Shown one piece after another: positions 22,215-37,966 of a DNA stretch of 64,000 bases (position 1 is the stretch's first letter; every line of letters begins with the position of its first letter). Under the pieces are notes generated by a model. The model made no database searches. It saw nothing but the letters and a program-made list of their open reading frames with translations, and was not told where the DNA came from. Location of the stretch: NCBI GenBank assembly GCA_018265615.1, contig JABLYX010000015.1, positions 22,640 to 86,639 on the forward strand. Reading direction: 5' to 3'. Origin of the DNA: Lentisphaeria bacterium (GTDB lineage: Bacteria > Verrucomicrobiota > Lentisphaeria > Victivallales > Victivallaceae). The translations under genes and the position numbers were made by a program.

Positions 22215-22850
22215 TTACGCCAGACGCTGAATGAACGCGTCAAGGGCATCCTTCGTGAAAAGGAGCTTGCCGAAGCGAAGCAGTTCATACACGTTGACAT
22301 TGTCAGACTTGCGAAGCACCAGATTCGACAGGTTGCCGGTCGCGCAGACCACCGCCGCCTGGTCTTCCAGGCACGGAAGCGACATCATGACCGTGCTGTC
22401 GGCAATATTCAGGCTCTTCAGGATCGAAACGACATTCTTCGTCTTGTGATCCGGCAGCTGGACATTATCCACAACCACCACGTCGCCTTCGACGATGCGC
22501 TCCGAAAACGCGCGCTTCAGCGCGAGCTGCAGAACCTTCTTGTTGACCTTCTTCGCAAACGAACGCGGACGCGGTCCGAAAATCGTACCGCCGCCGACCC
22601 AGACGGGGCTCCGGCTCGAACCGGAACGGGCACGGCCGGTTCCTTTCTGGCGGAACGGCTTCGCACCGCCGCCGGAAACTTCGCCGCGCGTCTTCGTGCA
22701 GGCCGTACCGGCCCGCAGACCCGCGAGATACGCGACCACGGTGTCATGCACCGCCTGTTCGCCCTTCTCCAACTCGATCACACCCTCCGGAATGACATAT
22801 TCGCCAACCCGGGCACCTTTGCAATCAAGGATATCTAAAGTATTCGACAT
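22215..22850 (-). CDS. rplD: 50S ribosomal protein L4
   Basis: A 211-residue protein; the ATG at 22850 with an AGAGG site was preferred to the GTG three codons upstream. L4 motifs: AYLAGLRAGTACTKTRGEVSGGGAKPFRQKGTGRARSGSSRSPVWVGGG and GPRPRSFAKKVNKKVLQLAL. The extended loop lines the exit tunnel. Normal operon position. Confidence 0.97.
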   Translation of the reverse strand: MSNTLDILDCKGARVGEYVIPEGVIELEKGEQAVHDTVVAYLAGLRAGTACTKTRGEVSGGGAKPFRQKGTGRARSGSSRSPVWVGGGTIFGPRPRSFAKKVNKKVLQLALKRAFSERIVEGDVVVVDNVQLPDHKTKNVVSILKSLNIADSTVMMSLPCLEDQAAVVCATGNLSNLVLRKSDNVNVYELLRFGKLLFTKDALDAFIQRLA

Positions 22851-22862
22851 GTTACACACCTC

Positions 22863-23519
22863 TTACTTCTGCGCGGCCGGCTGCTTCTTGATTGCACTCC
22901 GGATCAACAACACGCCGCCGTTCGCTCCCGGGACTGCACCCTTGAGCAAAAGCACGTTGTCTTCCGCCATCACGCGCACGATCTTCAGATTCTGAACCGT
23001 ACGCGGAACATTGCCCATGTGACCCGGCATGCGCTTGCCCTTGATCACGTTGCCCGGCCATTCGCAGCAACCGATGGAACCGGTACGCCGGGTCCAGGCA
23101 CCGCCGTGGCTCGCGCGGCCGCCGCCGAAACGGTACCGGCGGACAACACCCTGGAAGCCGCGGCCCTTCGTCGTGCCGACCACATCCAGATACTCGTTCG
23201 CCTCGAAGATATCCGCCTTGAGCTCGGTACCGAGCGCCGGGACTTCGTCCTTCTCGGAGATGCGCACTTCGCGCAGCACCGACGGCAGCTTGTCACCGGA
23301 AAGCCCCGCTTTCGCGAGGTGGCCGGCGCGGGCCTTCGTGACGTTCTTCGCCTTGCGCTCACCGAAACCCAGCTGAACAGCCGCGTAACCGTCGCGCTCC
23401 CTGGTCTTGACATCGGTCACCACACACGGACCGGCCTGAACCACCGTCACCGGGATCAGCACGCCGTTCTCGTCGTAGACCTGAGTCATTCCGACCTTTT
23501 TACCGATTAATCCTTTCAT
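22863..23519 (-). CDS. rplC: 50S ribosomal protein L3
   Basis: A 218-residue protein with its start at 23519 after AAAGGAG. Typical L3 start MKGLIGKKVGMTQVYDENG, then VVGTTKGRGFQGVVRRYRFGGGRASHG, SIGCCEWPGNVIKGKRMPGHMG and the conserved C-terminal LLLKGAVPGANGGVLLIR. It organises the peptidyl-transferase centre. Confidence 0.97.
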   Translation of the reverse strand: MKGLIGKKVGMTQVYDENGVLIPVTVVQAGPCVVTDVKTRERDGYAAVQLGFGERKAKNVTKARAGHLAKAGLSGDKLPSVLREVRISEKDEVPALGTELKADIFEANEYLDVVGTTKGRGFQGVVRRYRFGGGRASHGGAWTRRTGSIGCCEWPGNVIKGKRMPGHMGNVPRTVQNLKIVRVMAEDNVLLLKGAVPGANGGVLLIRSAIKKQPAAQK

Positions 23520-23598
23520 ACTTTCTCCTTTCGTGAGAAACATTCGATACGTGCCCCCAATCGGTCGGGAGCCTTGGTATCTATGGAGTCAGAACCTT

Positions 23599-23922
23599 CT
23601 AGACCCCAATCTTGATCGCGATATCCACGCCGGCGGGCAGATTCAGCTTCTTGAGCTCATCGACCGTCTTCGCCGTCGGGTTGACAATGTCCATCATACG
23701 CTTGTGCGTGCGGATCTCAAACTGCTCCATCGACTTCTTGTCGACGTGCGGGGAACGGTTGACCGTCCAGCGCTCGATGCGGGTCGGAAGCGGAACCGGC
23801 CCGGCCACGAGGGAACCGGTACGTTTGGCAGTTTCAAGAATCTCGTTGACCGACTGATCCAGAATCCGGTGCTCGTAAGCCTGAAGCCGGATGCGGATAC
23901 GCTGGGTTTTGCCCGTAGCCAT
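23599..23922 (-). CDS. rpsJ: 30S ribosomal protein S10 (NusE)
   Basis: A 107-residue protein with RIRIRLQAYEHRILDQSVNEILETAKRTG, GPVPLPTRIERWTVNRSPHVDKKSMEQFEIRTHKRMMDI and NLPAGVDI. It also acts as NusE in transcription antitermination. It follows fusA by 3 bases; no tuf gene stands between them. Confidence 0.97.
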   Translation of the reverse strand: MATGKTQRIRIRLQAYEHRILDQSVNEILETAKRTGSLVAGPVPLPTRIERWTVNRSPHVDKKSMEQFEIRTHKRMMDIVNPTAKTVDELKKLNLPAGVDIAIKIGV

Positions 23923-23925
23923 AGC

Positions 23926-26043
<2,118 letters not shown>

Positions 26044-26061
26044 AATGTTCATTCCCGGCGC

Positions 26062-26532
26062 TTACCAGCGGTAGTGAGCGAACGCTTTGTTCGCCTGCGC
26101 CATTTTAAAGGTGTCTTCTTTCTTCTTAATCGAGGAACCGGTGTTCTCGAATGCGTCCAAAAGTTCGCCGGCAAGCGAATCGGTCATCGATTTGCCCTTG
26201 CGGCCGCGGGAATAGCTCGTAATCCAGCGCATGGCCAAAGCGACCTGCCGCTCCGGATCGACTTCGATCGGAACCTGGTAGGTCGCACCGCCGACGCGGC
26301 GGCTCTTCACTTCGAGCTTCGGCTTCACGTTCTCCAACGCCTGCAGGAACACATCGATCGCCTGCATATCCGGCTTCTTCTCCTGGATCGCGTCGAACGC
26401 GCCGTAAACGATCTGCTGCGCGGTGGATTTCTTGCCGCGGGTCATGATCGTGTTGATCAGGCGGGCCACCAGCTCGCTGTTGTACTTCACGTCGGGAATC
26501 AGATCCCGCTTCACAGCACTGCGTCTTCTCAT
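26062..26532 (-). CDS. rpsG: 30S ribosomal protein S7
   Basis: A 156-residue protein with RRRSAVKRDLIPDVKYNSELVARLINTIMTRGKKSTAQQIVYGAFD, RRVGGATYQVPIEVDPERQVALAMRW and AFAHYRW. It nucleates assembly of the 30S head. Str operon position between rpsL and fusA. Confidence 0.97.
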   Translation of the reverse strand: MRRRSAVKRDLIPDVKYNSELVARLINTIMTRGKKSTAQQIVYGAFDAIQEKKPDMQAIDVFLQALENVKPKLEVKSRRVGGATYQVPIEVDPERQVALAMRWITSYSRGRKGKSMTDSLAGELLDAFENTGSSIKKKEDTFKMAQANKAFAHYRW

Positions 26533-26570
26533 CTGTTTCGCACCCTATCTAAATTTCAGTTCGTTGTCGG

Positions 26571-26981
26571 TTACTTCTTCTTACCCTTGGCGGCGGCCGC
26601 TTCCTGGCCCGGCTTCGGGCGCTTCGCGCCGTACTTCGAACGGCTCTGGCGACGCTTGTCGACGCCGAGGCTGTCCAGCGCGCCGCGGACGATGTGGTAA
26701 CGCACACCCGGAAGGTCGCGCACACGGCCGCCCTTCACGAGCACCACGGAGTGTTCCTGCAGGTTGTGGCCCTCGCCGCCGACATAGGCGGTGACTTCCT
26801 GCCCGTTGGTCAGGCGGACACGCGCGATCTTACGCAACGCCGAGTTCGGCTTCTTCGGGGTACGGGTCGTGACCTGCAGGCAGACGCCACGACGCTGCGG
26901 GCAGGCGCTCAGCGCCTTGGATTTACTTTTCTTTGCCTTCTCTTCGCGTCCGAAACGCACCAACTGGTTGATTGTCGGCAT
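26571..26981 (-). CDS. rpsL: 30S ribosomal protein S12
   Basis: A 136-residue protein with TINQLVRFGRE, TRTPKKPNSALRKIARVRLTNGQEVTAYVGGEGHNLQEHSVVLVKGGRVRDLPGVRYH. The lysines of PKKPNS and LVKGGRV that are changed in streptomycin-resistant strains are wild type. The C-terminus is extended and Ala/Lys-rich. First gene of its operon. Confidence 0.97.
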   Translation of the reverse strand: MPTINQLVRFGREEKAKKSKSKALSACPQRRGVCLQVTTRTPKKPNSALRKIARVRLTNGQEVTAYVGGEGHNLQEHSVVLVKGGRVRDLPGVRYHIVRGALDSLGVDKRRQSRSKYGAKRPKPGQEAAAAKGKKK

Positions 26982-27013
26982 AACAAATTCCTGTTTCTTA
27001 TATTTTCAATCGA

Positions 27014-27042
27014 ATTATAAAAGACTTAACATACATCAAAGA
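27014..27042 (-). promoter_or_regulatory. Promoter of rpsL operon (weak -35)
   Basis: On - a perfect TATAAT (27019-27014) lies 32 bases before the rpsL start in an AT-rich stretch. No good -35 box is present at 16-18 bases, only CTTTGA-like sequence. Confidence 0.45.
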
Positions 27043-27114
27043 CTCATAAAATAATACCGCAAACCGGGTTTTGCAAATAACTTACCGATTTTTTTGGCAA
27101 AATTCTTGTACAAG

Positions 27115-27172
27115 CCTGTTTCCGGCGCAGCTCCAGAGTTCATTCCCCGAAGCTGCGCCGCACCCTTATTTA
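27115..27172 (-). terminator. Inverted repeat after rpoC, possible terminator
   Basis: On -: CGGCGCAGCT (about 27166-27157), an 18-base loop, AGCTGCGCCG (27138-27129). It lacks an immediate T-run, so it may be a weak or factor-dependent terminator or an RNA-stabilising 3' hairpin between rpoC and rpsL. Confidence 0.45.
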
Positions 27173-27175
27173 CGC

Positions 27176-31597
<4,422 letters not shown>

Positions 31598-31615
31598 GGT
31601 AAATTCCTCCTCGAA

Positions 31616-34600
31616 TTAATGTTCGCCCGTTTTCTTCACGGTACGGATGTCGAGCCCGAGGCTCTGCATTTCCTTCAGCAACACGTTGAAGGATTCCGGA
31701 CGACCGGCTTCGAGCACGTTCTGGCCCTTCACGATCGACTCGTAGATCCGGGCGCGTCCGGCGACGTCGTCCGACTTCACCGTCAGCATTTCCTGCAGGT
31801 TGTGCGCCGCGCCGTAAGCTTCGAGCGCCCACACTTCCATTTCCCCGAAACGCTGGCCGCCGTGCTGCGCCTTGCCGCCGAGCGGCTGCTGCGTAACCAA
31901 CGAGTACGGACCGACCGCACGGGCGTGGATCTTGTTCGCAACCAGGTGGTCGAGCTTCAGCATATACACATGCCCGACCGTCACGCGCTGGTCGAACTTG
32001 TCCCCGGTGCGGCCGTCGTAGACGTCGGCCTTGCCGTCATAGACCCATTTGCCCGCCTCATCCTGCCGGAATCCCCAATGATAGTCGTGGCCTTCCTTCG
32101 CGGTGAACGCATCGTTGCCCTCTTTCATGAGATCGATGATCTTCCCCTCCGGAATACCGTCGAAAACCGGGGTCGCGACTTTGATGCCGAGCATCTTCGC
32201 CGCCCAGCCGAGGTGCGTTTCGAGCACCTGGCCGATGTTCATGCGGCTCGGCACGCCGAGCGGGTTCAGAATGATGTCGACCGGGGTGCCGTCCTCGAGG
32301 AACGGCATGTCCTCAACCGGAACGATCCGGGAGACGATACCCTTGTTGCCGTGGCGGCCGGCCATCTTGTCGCCGACCTGCAGCTTGCGCTTGCAGCCGA
32401 CATAGACCTTCACGCGCTTGATCACGCCGTTGTCGGCGTCCGCATACTCCGTATTGTCGCCGAGGCGGCGGCGCTTTTCCTCGTTCTCCTCGAACTGCGG
32501 GATGAACGTGTCGATGATGCCGGTCAGGGTCTTCTTGAGTTCACACTCTTCCATGCCCCAGCAGTCGTAGTGCGCGGCCAGCTTCTGGATCGAGCTCTTT
32601 GTGACCTTGCGGTTCGAGCTGATGAGCACGGCGTTCTCACGCGCCGGCGACATATCGAAAATCGGATACGGCAGCTTCACGCCGAGCATCACGTCCGAAA
32701 GCCGGGCGGTCAGGTCGTCGATCAGGCCGTTGTAGATGTCGCGATAGTCGTTCTTGATCATCTTCTCCTGGCGCTTCGCCTCGGTCCGGGTCATCGCCGA
32801 ACGGGCCGGATCCTTCGCATACTCGATGCGGATATCCATGACGATGCCGCCTTTGCCGCTCGAGACGGTCAGGCTCGAATCCTTCACGTCGGCCGCCTTT
32901 TCACCGAAAATCGCGCGCAGCAGACGCTCTTCCGGCGCCAGCTCGGTTTCGCTTTTCGGCGTGATCTTGCCGACCAGGATATCGCCCGGAACCACCTCCG
33001 CGCCTTCGTAAACGACGCCGCGGCTGTCGAGATTACGCAGCGCATCCTCGCTGACGTTCGGAATGTCGCGGGTGATCTCTTCCGGCCCGAGCTTCGTTTC
33101 GCGGCTCGTGATCTCAAACTCGTCGACATGGACGCTGGTATAGACGTCCTCCTTCACCAGACGCTCCGAAACGATGATGGCGTCCTCGAAGTTGTACCCA
33201 CACCACGGCATGTACGCGACAAGCACGTTGCGGCCGAGCGCGAGCTCCCCGTCCTGCGTGGCCGCGCCGTCGGCGAGGATGTCGCCCTTCTTCACAGCCT
33301 GTCCGCGCAGGCAGATCGGCCGCTGGTTCACACAGGTCCCGGCGTTGCTGCGCAGATACTTGTAGAGCCGGTAATACTGATAGGAATCCTTCGGCGCATC
33401 CGCGGCCGGAAGATTGCCGTCCGGCGTCACAATGATGTGGTCGCTGATCACTTCCGCGACGATGCCGTCCGCCTTCGCCGCGACAACCGCGCGGGAGTCG
33501 CGGGCGATGCGCGCCTCGAGACCGGTGCCGACCAGCGGCGAATCCGGCATCAGGAGCGGAACCGCCTGGCGCTGCATGTTCGAGCCCATCAGAGCACGGT
33601 TCGCGTCGTCGTGTTCAAGGAACGGAATGATGCCGGCTGCGGCGCTGACGAGCTGCTTCGGCGAAACGTCCATATACTGAACCTCTTCGCGCGGATGCTC
33701 CTCGTTCTCGCTCTTGTAACGGCTCATGACCGTCGGACGCACGAAGCGGCCGTTCTCATCCAGCGGCGCGTTCGCCTGCGCGATGACGTACTGCTCCTCC
33801 TTATCGGCGGTCAGGTAGTCGATCTGGTCGGTAACCTGGCCGTCAATGACCTTGCGGTACGGGGTCTCGAGGAATCCATACTCATCGATGATCGCATAAA
33901 GCGACATTGAGGAGATCAGGCCGATATTCGGACCTTCCGGCGTCTCAATCGGGCAGATGCGGCCATAATGGCTCGGATGCACGTCGCGGACTTCGAAACC
34001 GGCGCGATCACGCGAAAGACCGCCGGGGCCGAGGGCGGAGAGACGACGCTTGTTCGTCAGCTCGCTCAACGGGTTCGTCTGGTCCATGAACTGGGAGAGC
34101 TGGCTGCGCGCGAAAAAGTCACGGATCACGCCCGCGAACGCCTTCGGGTTCACCAGCTTCGACGGCGTTACGTTCTGCTCGTCGAACGTCATGCGCTCAC
34201 GCACCAGACGCTCGGTCCGGAGCAGGCCCGCGCGGCACTGGTTCTGCAACAGCTCGCCGACGGTGCGCACGCGGCGCGCGCCGAGATGGTCGATGTCATC
34301 GACCTGCCCGCCGGAGTGGCGCAGTTTGATCAGCATCTTCGTCGCGGCCATCAGGTCCTTCGGGTCAAGCACACGCTGAGTCAGCGGGATATCCTGCTTC
34401 AACCGTTCATTCAGCTTGTAACGGCCGACCGCACCGAGGTCATAACGGCGATTGTCGAAGAAGAGCCGCTTGATCAGCAGCTTCGCATTATTGATATTCG
34501 TCGGGTCGCCCGGACGCATGCGGCGGTAAATCTCCTTCAAGGCGTCTTCCTCATTGCGGACCTGATCCTTGCGCATGCAGCCGATCAGGTAGTTGTCGCC

Positions 34601-35437
34601 GTCGGCGACATAAGCAAGTTCAAGTTCCTTGATTCCGGCATCGACCAGCTGCTTCAGGTGGTTTTCGGTCAGCTGGACAAGCTCGTCGATCACGACGATG
34701 TCATCTTCGCTCGTGATATCGTCGATCGTGTAGAAGCCGGAGAGATCCTTCTGCTTCAGCAGCTGCGAAACCGTGTACTTCTTGACTTCGTAGCACTGCG
34801 AGAGGATGTCGCGGTTGGTCGGATATCCGATCGCGCGCAGGAAAGTCGTGATGTAGAACTTCCGGCGGCGGCGGCGGCGGTCAAGATAGATGAAGATGAA
34901 GTCATTGATGTCGAACTGGACATCCATCCACGAACCACGGTCCGGAATGATCCGGTACGAGTAGAGCGTGCGCCCCGAGGTATGGCGCGTCTTCTCAAAA
35001 CAGATACCCGGCGAACGATGCAGCTGGCTGATGATCACACGCTCAGCGCCGTTGATGATGAACGTACCCTGCTCGGTCATGATCGGAATGTCGCCCATGT
35101 AGACGCGTTCCGGAATCTCGGTGCCGTTGATCTTCAGCAGAAAATCGACATAAAGCGGCGCATCGAAAATCTTGCCGTCTTTGATGCAGTCGACAACGTC
35201 GCCTTTGAGCTCGCTCGCGTTGCCGATCTCATAAGAAACGAATTCGAGCGACATCTGCTTGTCAAAACTCTCGATCGGGAAAATCTCGTTGAAAACCTCC
35301 TGCAGCCCCTGATTTTTCCGTTCCGCGGGCGGAACGTCGCGCTGCAGAAAGTCACGGTAAGAATCCACCTGGAGACCGATCAGATCCGGCACATCCAGGA
35401 CATCCCGGAGTTTTCCATAATTAATTCGTTTTGCCAT
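31616..35437 (-). CDS. rpoB: RNA polymerase subunit beta
   Basis: A 1273-residue protein with all beta landmarks: the rifampicin region SQLSQFMDQTNPLSELTNKRRLSALGPGGLSRDRAGFEVRDVH, PIETPEGPNIGLI, GYNFEDAIIVSERL, KMAGRHGNKG and the C-terminal QPLGGKAQHGGQRFGEMEVWALEAYGA. Residue 462, equivalent to E. coli His-526, is Asn. The intergenic region before it carries an attenuator-like hairpin. Confidence 0.98.
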   Translation of the reverse strand: MAKRINYGKLRDVLDVPDLIGLQVDSYRDFLQRDVPPAERKNQGLQEVFNEIFPIESFDKQMSLEFVSYEIGNASELKGDVVDCIKDGKIFDAPLYVDFLLKINGTEIPERVYMGDIPIMTEQGTFIINGAERVIISQLHRSPGICFEKTRHTSGRTLYSYRIIPDRGSWMDVQFDINDFIFIYLDRRRRRRKFYITTFLRAIGYPTNRDILSQCYEVKKYTVSQLLKQKDLSGFYTIDDITSEDDIVVIDELVQLTENHLKQLVDAGIKELELAYVADGDNYLIGCMRKDQVRNEEDALKEIYRRMRPGDPTNINNAKLLIKRLFFDNRRYDLGAVGRYKLNERLKQDIPLTQRVLDPKDLMAATKMLIKLRHSGGQVDDIDHLGARRVRTVGELLQNQCRAGLLRTERLVRERMTFDEQNVTPSKLVNPKAFAGVIRDFFARSQLSQFMDQTNPLSELTNKRRLSALGPGGLSRDRAGFEVRDVHPSHYGRICPIETPEGPNIGLISSMSLYAIIDEYGFLETPYRKVIDGQVTDQIDYLTADKEEQYVIAQANAPLDENGRFVRPTVMSRYKSENEEHPREEVQYMDVSPKQLVSAAAGIIPFLEHDDANRALMGSNMQRQAVPLLMPDSPLVGTGLEARIARDSRAVVAAKADGIVAEVISDHIIVTPDGNLPAADAPKDSYQYYRLYKYLRSNAGTCVNQRPICLRGQAVKKGDILADGAATQDGELALGRNVLVAYMPWCGYNFEDAIIVSERLVKEDVYTSVHVDEFEITSRETKLGPEEITRDIPNVSEDALRNLDSRGVVYEGAEVVPGDILVGKITPKSETELAPEERLLRAIFGEKAADVKDSSLTVSSGKGGIVMDIRIEYAKDPARSAMTRTEAKRQEKMIKNDYRDIYNGLIDDLTARLSDVMLGVKLPYPIFDMSPARENAVLISSNRKVTKSSIQKLAAHYDCWGMEECELKKTLTGIIDTFIPQFEENEEKRRRLGDNTEYADADNGVIKRVKVYVGCKRKLQVGDKMAGRHGNKGIVSRIVPVEDMPFLEDGTPVDIILNPLGVPSRMNIGQVLETHLGWAAKMLGIKVATPVFDGIPEGKIIDLMKEGNDAFTAKEGHDYHWGFRQDEAGKWVYDGKADVYDGRTGDKFDQRVTVGHVYMLKLDHLVANKIHARAVGPYSLVTQQPLGGKAQHGGQRFGEMEVWALEAYGAAHNLQEMLTVKSDDVAGRARIYESIVKGQNVLEAGRPESFNVLLKEMQSLGLDIRTVKKTGEH

Positions 35438-35749
35438 ACCCTGCCTGTTGTTTTATATGATGAAAAACAAAAAATATTTATAAAAATTCAGAGGATTTTC
35501 AGGAGCGGAACCGAACCCGATTCCCAACCTGAGCACAAACCGCCTGAAAAACGCCATAGCCAAAACACAAAGAATCCGACCTGCCGACAAAACACCACAC
35601 CGACAGTTCGGAAATATTCGATTTTTTTCTGAAATTCGAAAGGCAGCGGACCGAAAAAACCACCAGTCCGTACCATGGGCGACGCATTTTCAACAAAAAA
35701 CCATATTAAAACGCGCCTGCCCGGAAAGCGGATCCATGACCCGGAGACG
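35438..35749 (-). other. rplL-rpoB intergenic leader, no gene seen
   Basis: About 310 bases between the attenuator hairpin and the rpoB start. It is C/A-rich on +, with an AT-rich stretch near rpoB. No open frame with a convincing start and no conserved RNA was recognised. It probably forms the untranslated leader of rpoB mRNA, where expression of polymerase is tuned relative to ribosomal proteins. Confidence 0.5.
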
Positions 35750-35786
35750 GAAAAACGGCGGGAGACGAAAAATCCGTCTCCGCCGC
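35750..35786 (-). terminator. Attenuator-type terminator between rplL and rpoB
   Basis: On -: CGGCGGAGACG-gattttt-CGTCTCCCGCCG followed by TTTTT, 17 bases after the rplL stop. Partial termination at this place is known in other bacteria. Confidence 0.8.
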
Positions 35787-35802
35787 AGAAATACAGGTGA
35801 AG

Positions 35803-36192
35803 TTACTTGACTTCGACCTTCGCGCCAGCCTCTTCGAGCTGCTTCTTGATCTTCTCGGCTTCGTCCTTGGCGATCGCTTCCTTGAGCGACTTCGGAGCAC
35901 CTTCGACAAGATCCTTGGCTTCCTTGAGGCCGAGGCCGGTGAGTTCGCGAACGACCTTGATGACGCCGATCTTCTTCGCGGCATCGAAGCCGGCAAGGAT
36001 CACGTCAAACTCAGTCTTCTCTTCCTCGGCGGCGGCAGCGGCGGCAGCCGGGGCCGCGGCGGCAACCGCAACCGGAGCCGCAGCGCTCACGCCGAGACGC
36101 TCTTCCAGAGTCTTGACCAGCTTGGAAAGCTCCAGAACGGTCATATTCTCGACATACGAGACGAACTCTTCCATCTTGTTTTCTTCCGACAT
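35803..36192 (-). CDS. rplL: 50S ribosomal protein L7/L12
   Basis: A 129-residue protein; start at 36192 with a GGAGG site. It has the N-terminal dimerisation region MTVLELSKLVKTLEERLGVSAA, an Ala-rich hinge (about residues 40-58), and the C-terminal factor-binding domain EKTEFDVILAGFDAAKKIGVIKVVRELTGLGLKEAKDLVEGAP. The multimeric stalk recruits elongation factors. Operon with rplJ. Confidence 0.97.
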   Translation of the reverse strand: MSEENKMEEFVSYVENMTVLELSKLVKTLEERLGVSAAAPVAVAAAAPAAAAAAAEEEKTEFDVILAGFDAAKKIGVIKVVRELTGLGLKEAKDLVEGAPKSLKEAIAKDEAEKIKKQLEEAGAKVEVK

Positions 36193-36221
36193 GTTAAATG
36201 CCTCCATTATTTTTCGTTGGC

Positions 36222-36743
36222 TTACTGATTTTCAACTTTGTCTTTATAGGCATTGAGCACATTCAGGATGCTCGCAGCTTTGGCATTGAGAACGCTGACG
36301 AGGTTCCGGGACGGAGCCTGCAGCACACCGAGCAGCATCGCCTGAAGCACGGGCTTCGAGGGCAGCTCGGCAAGACTGCCGACCTGAGCGGACGAGAGGA
36401 GTTCACCCTCCATGTAACCGCCCTTGGCCGCAAGTTTGTCATTCTTCTTGCCGAATTCGAGCAACAGCTTCGCAACCGCGCTGCAGTCACCCTTGCCGAA
36501 TACCATGGCGGTACCGAGGGTGAAATCGACGGAATCCGCGCCATTGATGTTCAAAAGCTCGCAAGCCTTCTTGATCAGCGTGTTCTTCAACACGTGACAG
36601 GAAGCATTGGCAGCAGCCAGCTGCTTGCGCAGATCCTCCAGCTCTTTGACCTTGAGGCCGGAGAACGAGACGAAGTAGACATAATCGGACGAACCGATCT
36701 TCTCACTGATCTCTTTGACCAGAAATTGCTTTTCGTTTCTCAT
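36222..36743 (-). CDS. rplJ: 50S ribosomal protein L10
   Basis: A 173-residue protein with VKEISEKIGSSDYVYFVSFSGLKVKELEDLRKQL, VLKNTLIKKA and the C-terminal stalk-binding helix. It anchors L7/L12 to the ribosome. It overlaps rplA by 4 bases, so there is no room for the long L10 leader seen in E. coli. Confidence 0.96.
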   Translation of the reverse strand: MRNEKQFLVKEISEKIGSSDYVYFVSFSGLKVKELEDLRKQLAAANASCHVLKNTLIKKACELLNINGADSVDFTLGTAMVFGKGDCSAVAKLLLEFGKKNDKLAAKGGYMEGELLSSAQVGSLAELPSKPVLQAMLLGVLQAPSRNLVSVLNAKAASILNVLNAYKDKVENQ

Positions 36744-37447
36744 TCCTTACCCCTCGCCAACTCTTTCGGATTGATCTTGATCCCCGGCGCCATCGTCGCG
36801 GTGACCGTGCAGGAGAGGATGTATGTGCCCTTGGCAGTCTGCGGCTTCGCCTTCTGGAGGGCATCGACGATCACGTCGAAGTTGCTCTTGAGCGCCGCTT
36901 CTTCAAAGGACAGCTTGCCGAACGGAACATGGACGCAGGCACCGCGGTCGGCGCGGAACTCCGCACGACCGGCCTTCGACTCGCGAACCGCATTGCCGAC
37001 CTGGTCGGTGACCGTGCCGGTCTTCGGGTTCGGCATCAGTCCGCGCGGACCGAGCTGACGGCCCAGAGGACGGACGAGACGCATCGCATCCGGAGTGGCA
37101 ATGAGGATATCGAAATCCTGCCAGCCGCCCTTGATCTTTTCGACGACATCTTCGAATCCGACGAAATCCGCACCGGCTTCCTTCGCTTCAGCAGCAGCGG
37201 CACCGTCGGCAACGACGGCAACCCGTACGCTCTTGCCGGTACCGGCCGGAAGCGCAACCGCGCCGCGGACCGTCTGGTCGGACTTCCGGGGATCGACGCC
37301 GAGTTTGAATGCAACTTCAGCCGTCTGATCGAATTTCACTCCCGGAAATTTCTTGAGAAGAGCAATCGCTTCCACAACGCCATAACGCCGCTGCGGATCG
37401 AATCCCTCGATCTCAATCTGCTTCTTGTAAAGCTTACTTCTACGCAT
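36740..37447 (-). CDS. rplA: 50S ribosomal protein L1
   Basis: A 235-residue protein; the start at 37447 (MRRSKLYKK) overlaps the rplK stop by 8 bases. The core includes FDQTAEVAFKLGVDPRKSDQTVRGAVALPAGTGKSVRVAV, FDILIATPDAMRLVRPLGRQLGPRGLMPNPKTGTVT and FGKLSFEEAALKSNFDVIVDAL. L1 forms the mobile stalk at the E site and may repress its own operon. Confidence 0.97.
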   Translation of the reverse strand: MRRSKLYKKQIEIEGFDPQRRYGVVEAIALLKKFPGVKFDQTAEVAFKLGVDPRKSDQTVRGAVALPAGTGKSVRVAVVADGAAAAEAKEAGADFVGFEDVVEKIKGGWQDFDILIATPDAMRLVRPLGRQLGPRGLMPNPKTGTVTDQVGNAVRESKAGRAEFRADRGACVHVPFGKLSFEEAALKSNFDVIVDALQKAKPQTAKGTYILSCTVTATMAPGIKINPKELARGKE

Positions 37448-37868
37448 CGACCACCTCAATTCCCATGCTGCGCGCGGTTCCTTCGATGATGCGCATTGCC
37501 GCTTCCTCGCTGCGGGCGTTGATGTCAGCCTTCTTGATCTGAACGATTTCACGGATCTGCGCACGGGTAATCTTGCCGGCCTTTTCAAAGCCCGGCTTCT
37601 TCGCCGCGGAAGCCACTCCCGCCGCCTTCTTTACGAGGACGGCCGCCGGGGGCGACTTGCAGATGAACGTGAACGACCGGTCCTGGTAGACCGTGATCAC
37701 GACAGGAATAACCATCCCGCTCTGTGACTGAGTGGCGGCATTGAACTGCTTACAGAAGTCCATGATGTTGCAGCCGGCCTGCCCGAGGGCGGGGCCGATC
37801 GGCGGTGCCGGTGTCGCGGCGCCGGCCGGAATCTGCAACCGGATCAAGCCTGTAACCTTCTTTGCCAT
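37440..37868 (-). CDS. rplK: 50S ribosomal protein L11
   Basis: A 142-residue protein with KVTGLIRLQIPAGAATPAPPIGPALGQAGCNIMDFCKQFNAAT, PVVITVYQDRSFTFICKSPPAAVLVKKAAG and EAAMRIIEGTARSMGIEV. It is part of the GTPase-associated centre and target of thiostrepton-type drugs. First of the rplKAJL genes after nusG. Confidence 0.97.
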   Translation of the reverse strand: MAKKVTGLIRLQIPAGAATPAPPIGPALGQAGCNIMDFCKQFNAATQSQSGMVIPVVITVYQDRSFTFICKSPPAAVLVKKAAGVASAAKKPGFEKAGKITRAQIREIVQIKKADINARSEEAAMRIIEGTARSMGIEVVDA

Positions 37869-37966
37869 GATTGTGTTTCCTTTTACCGATTCAAAAGGTG
37901 GTCCGGACCGGCAGGTATCCCGCCACCAGTGAATCTAACGACATGTTACAAAAGTTCGAGATACCG

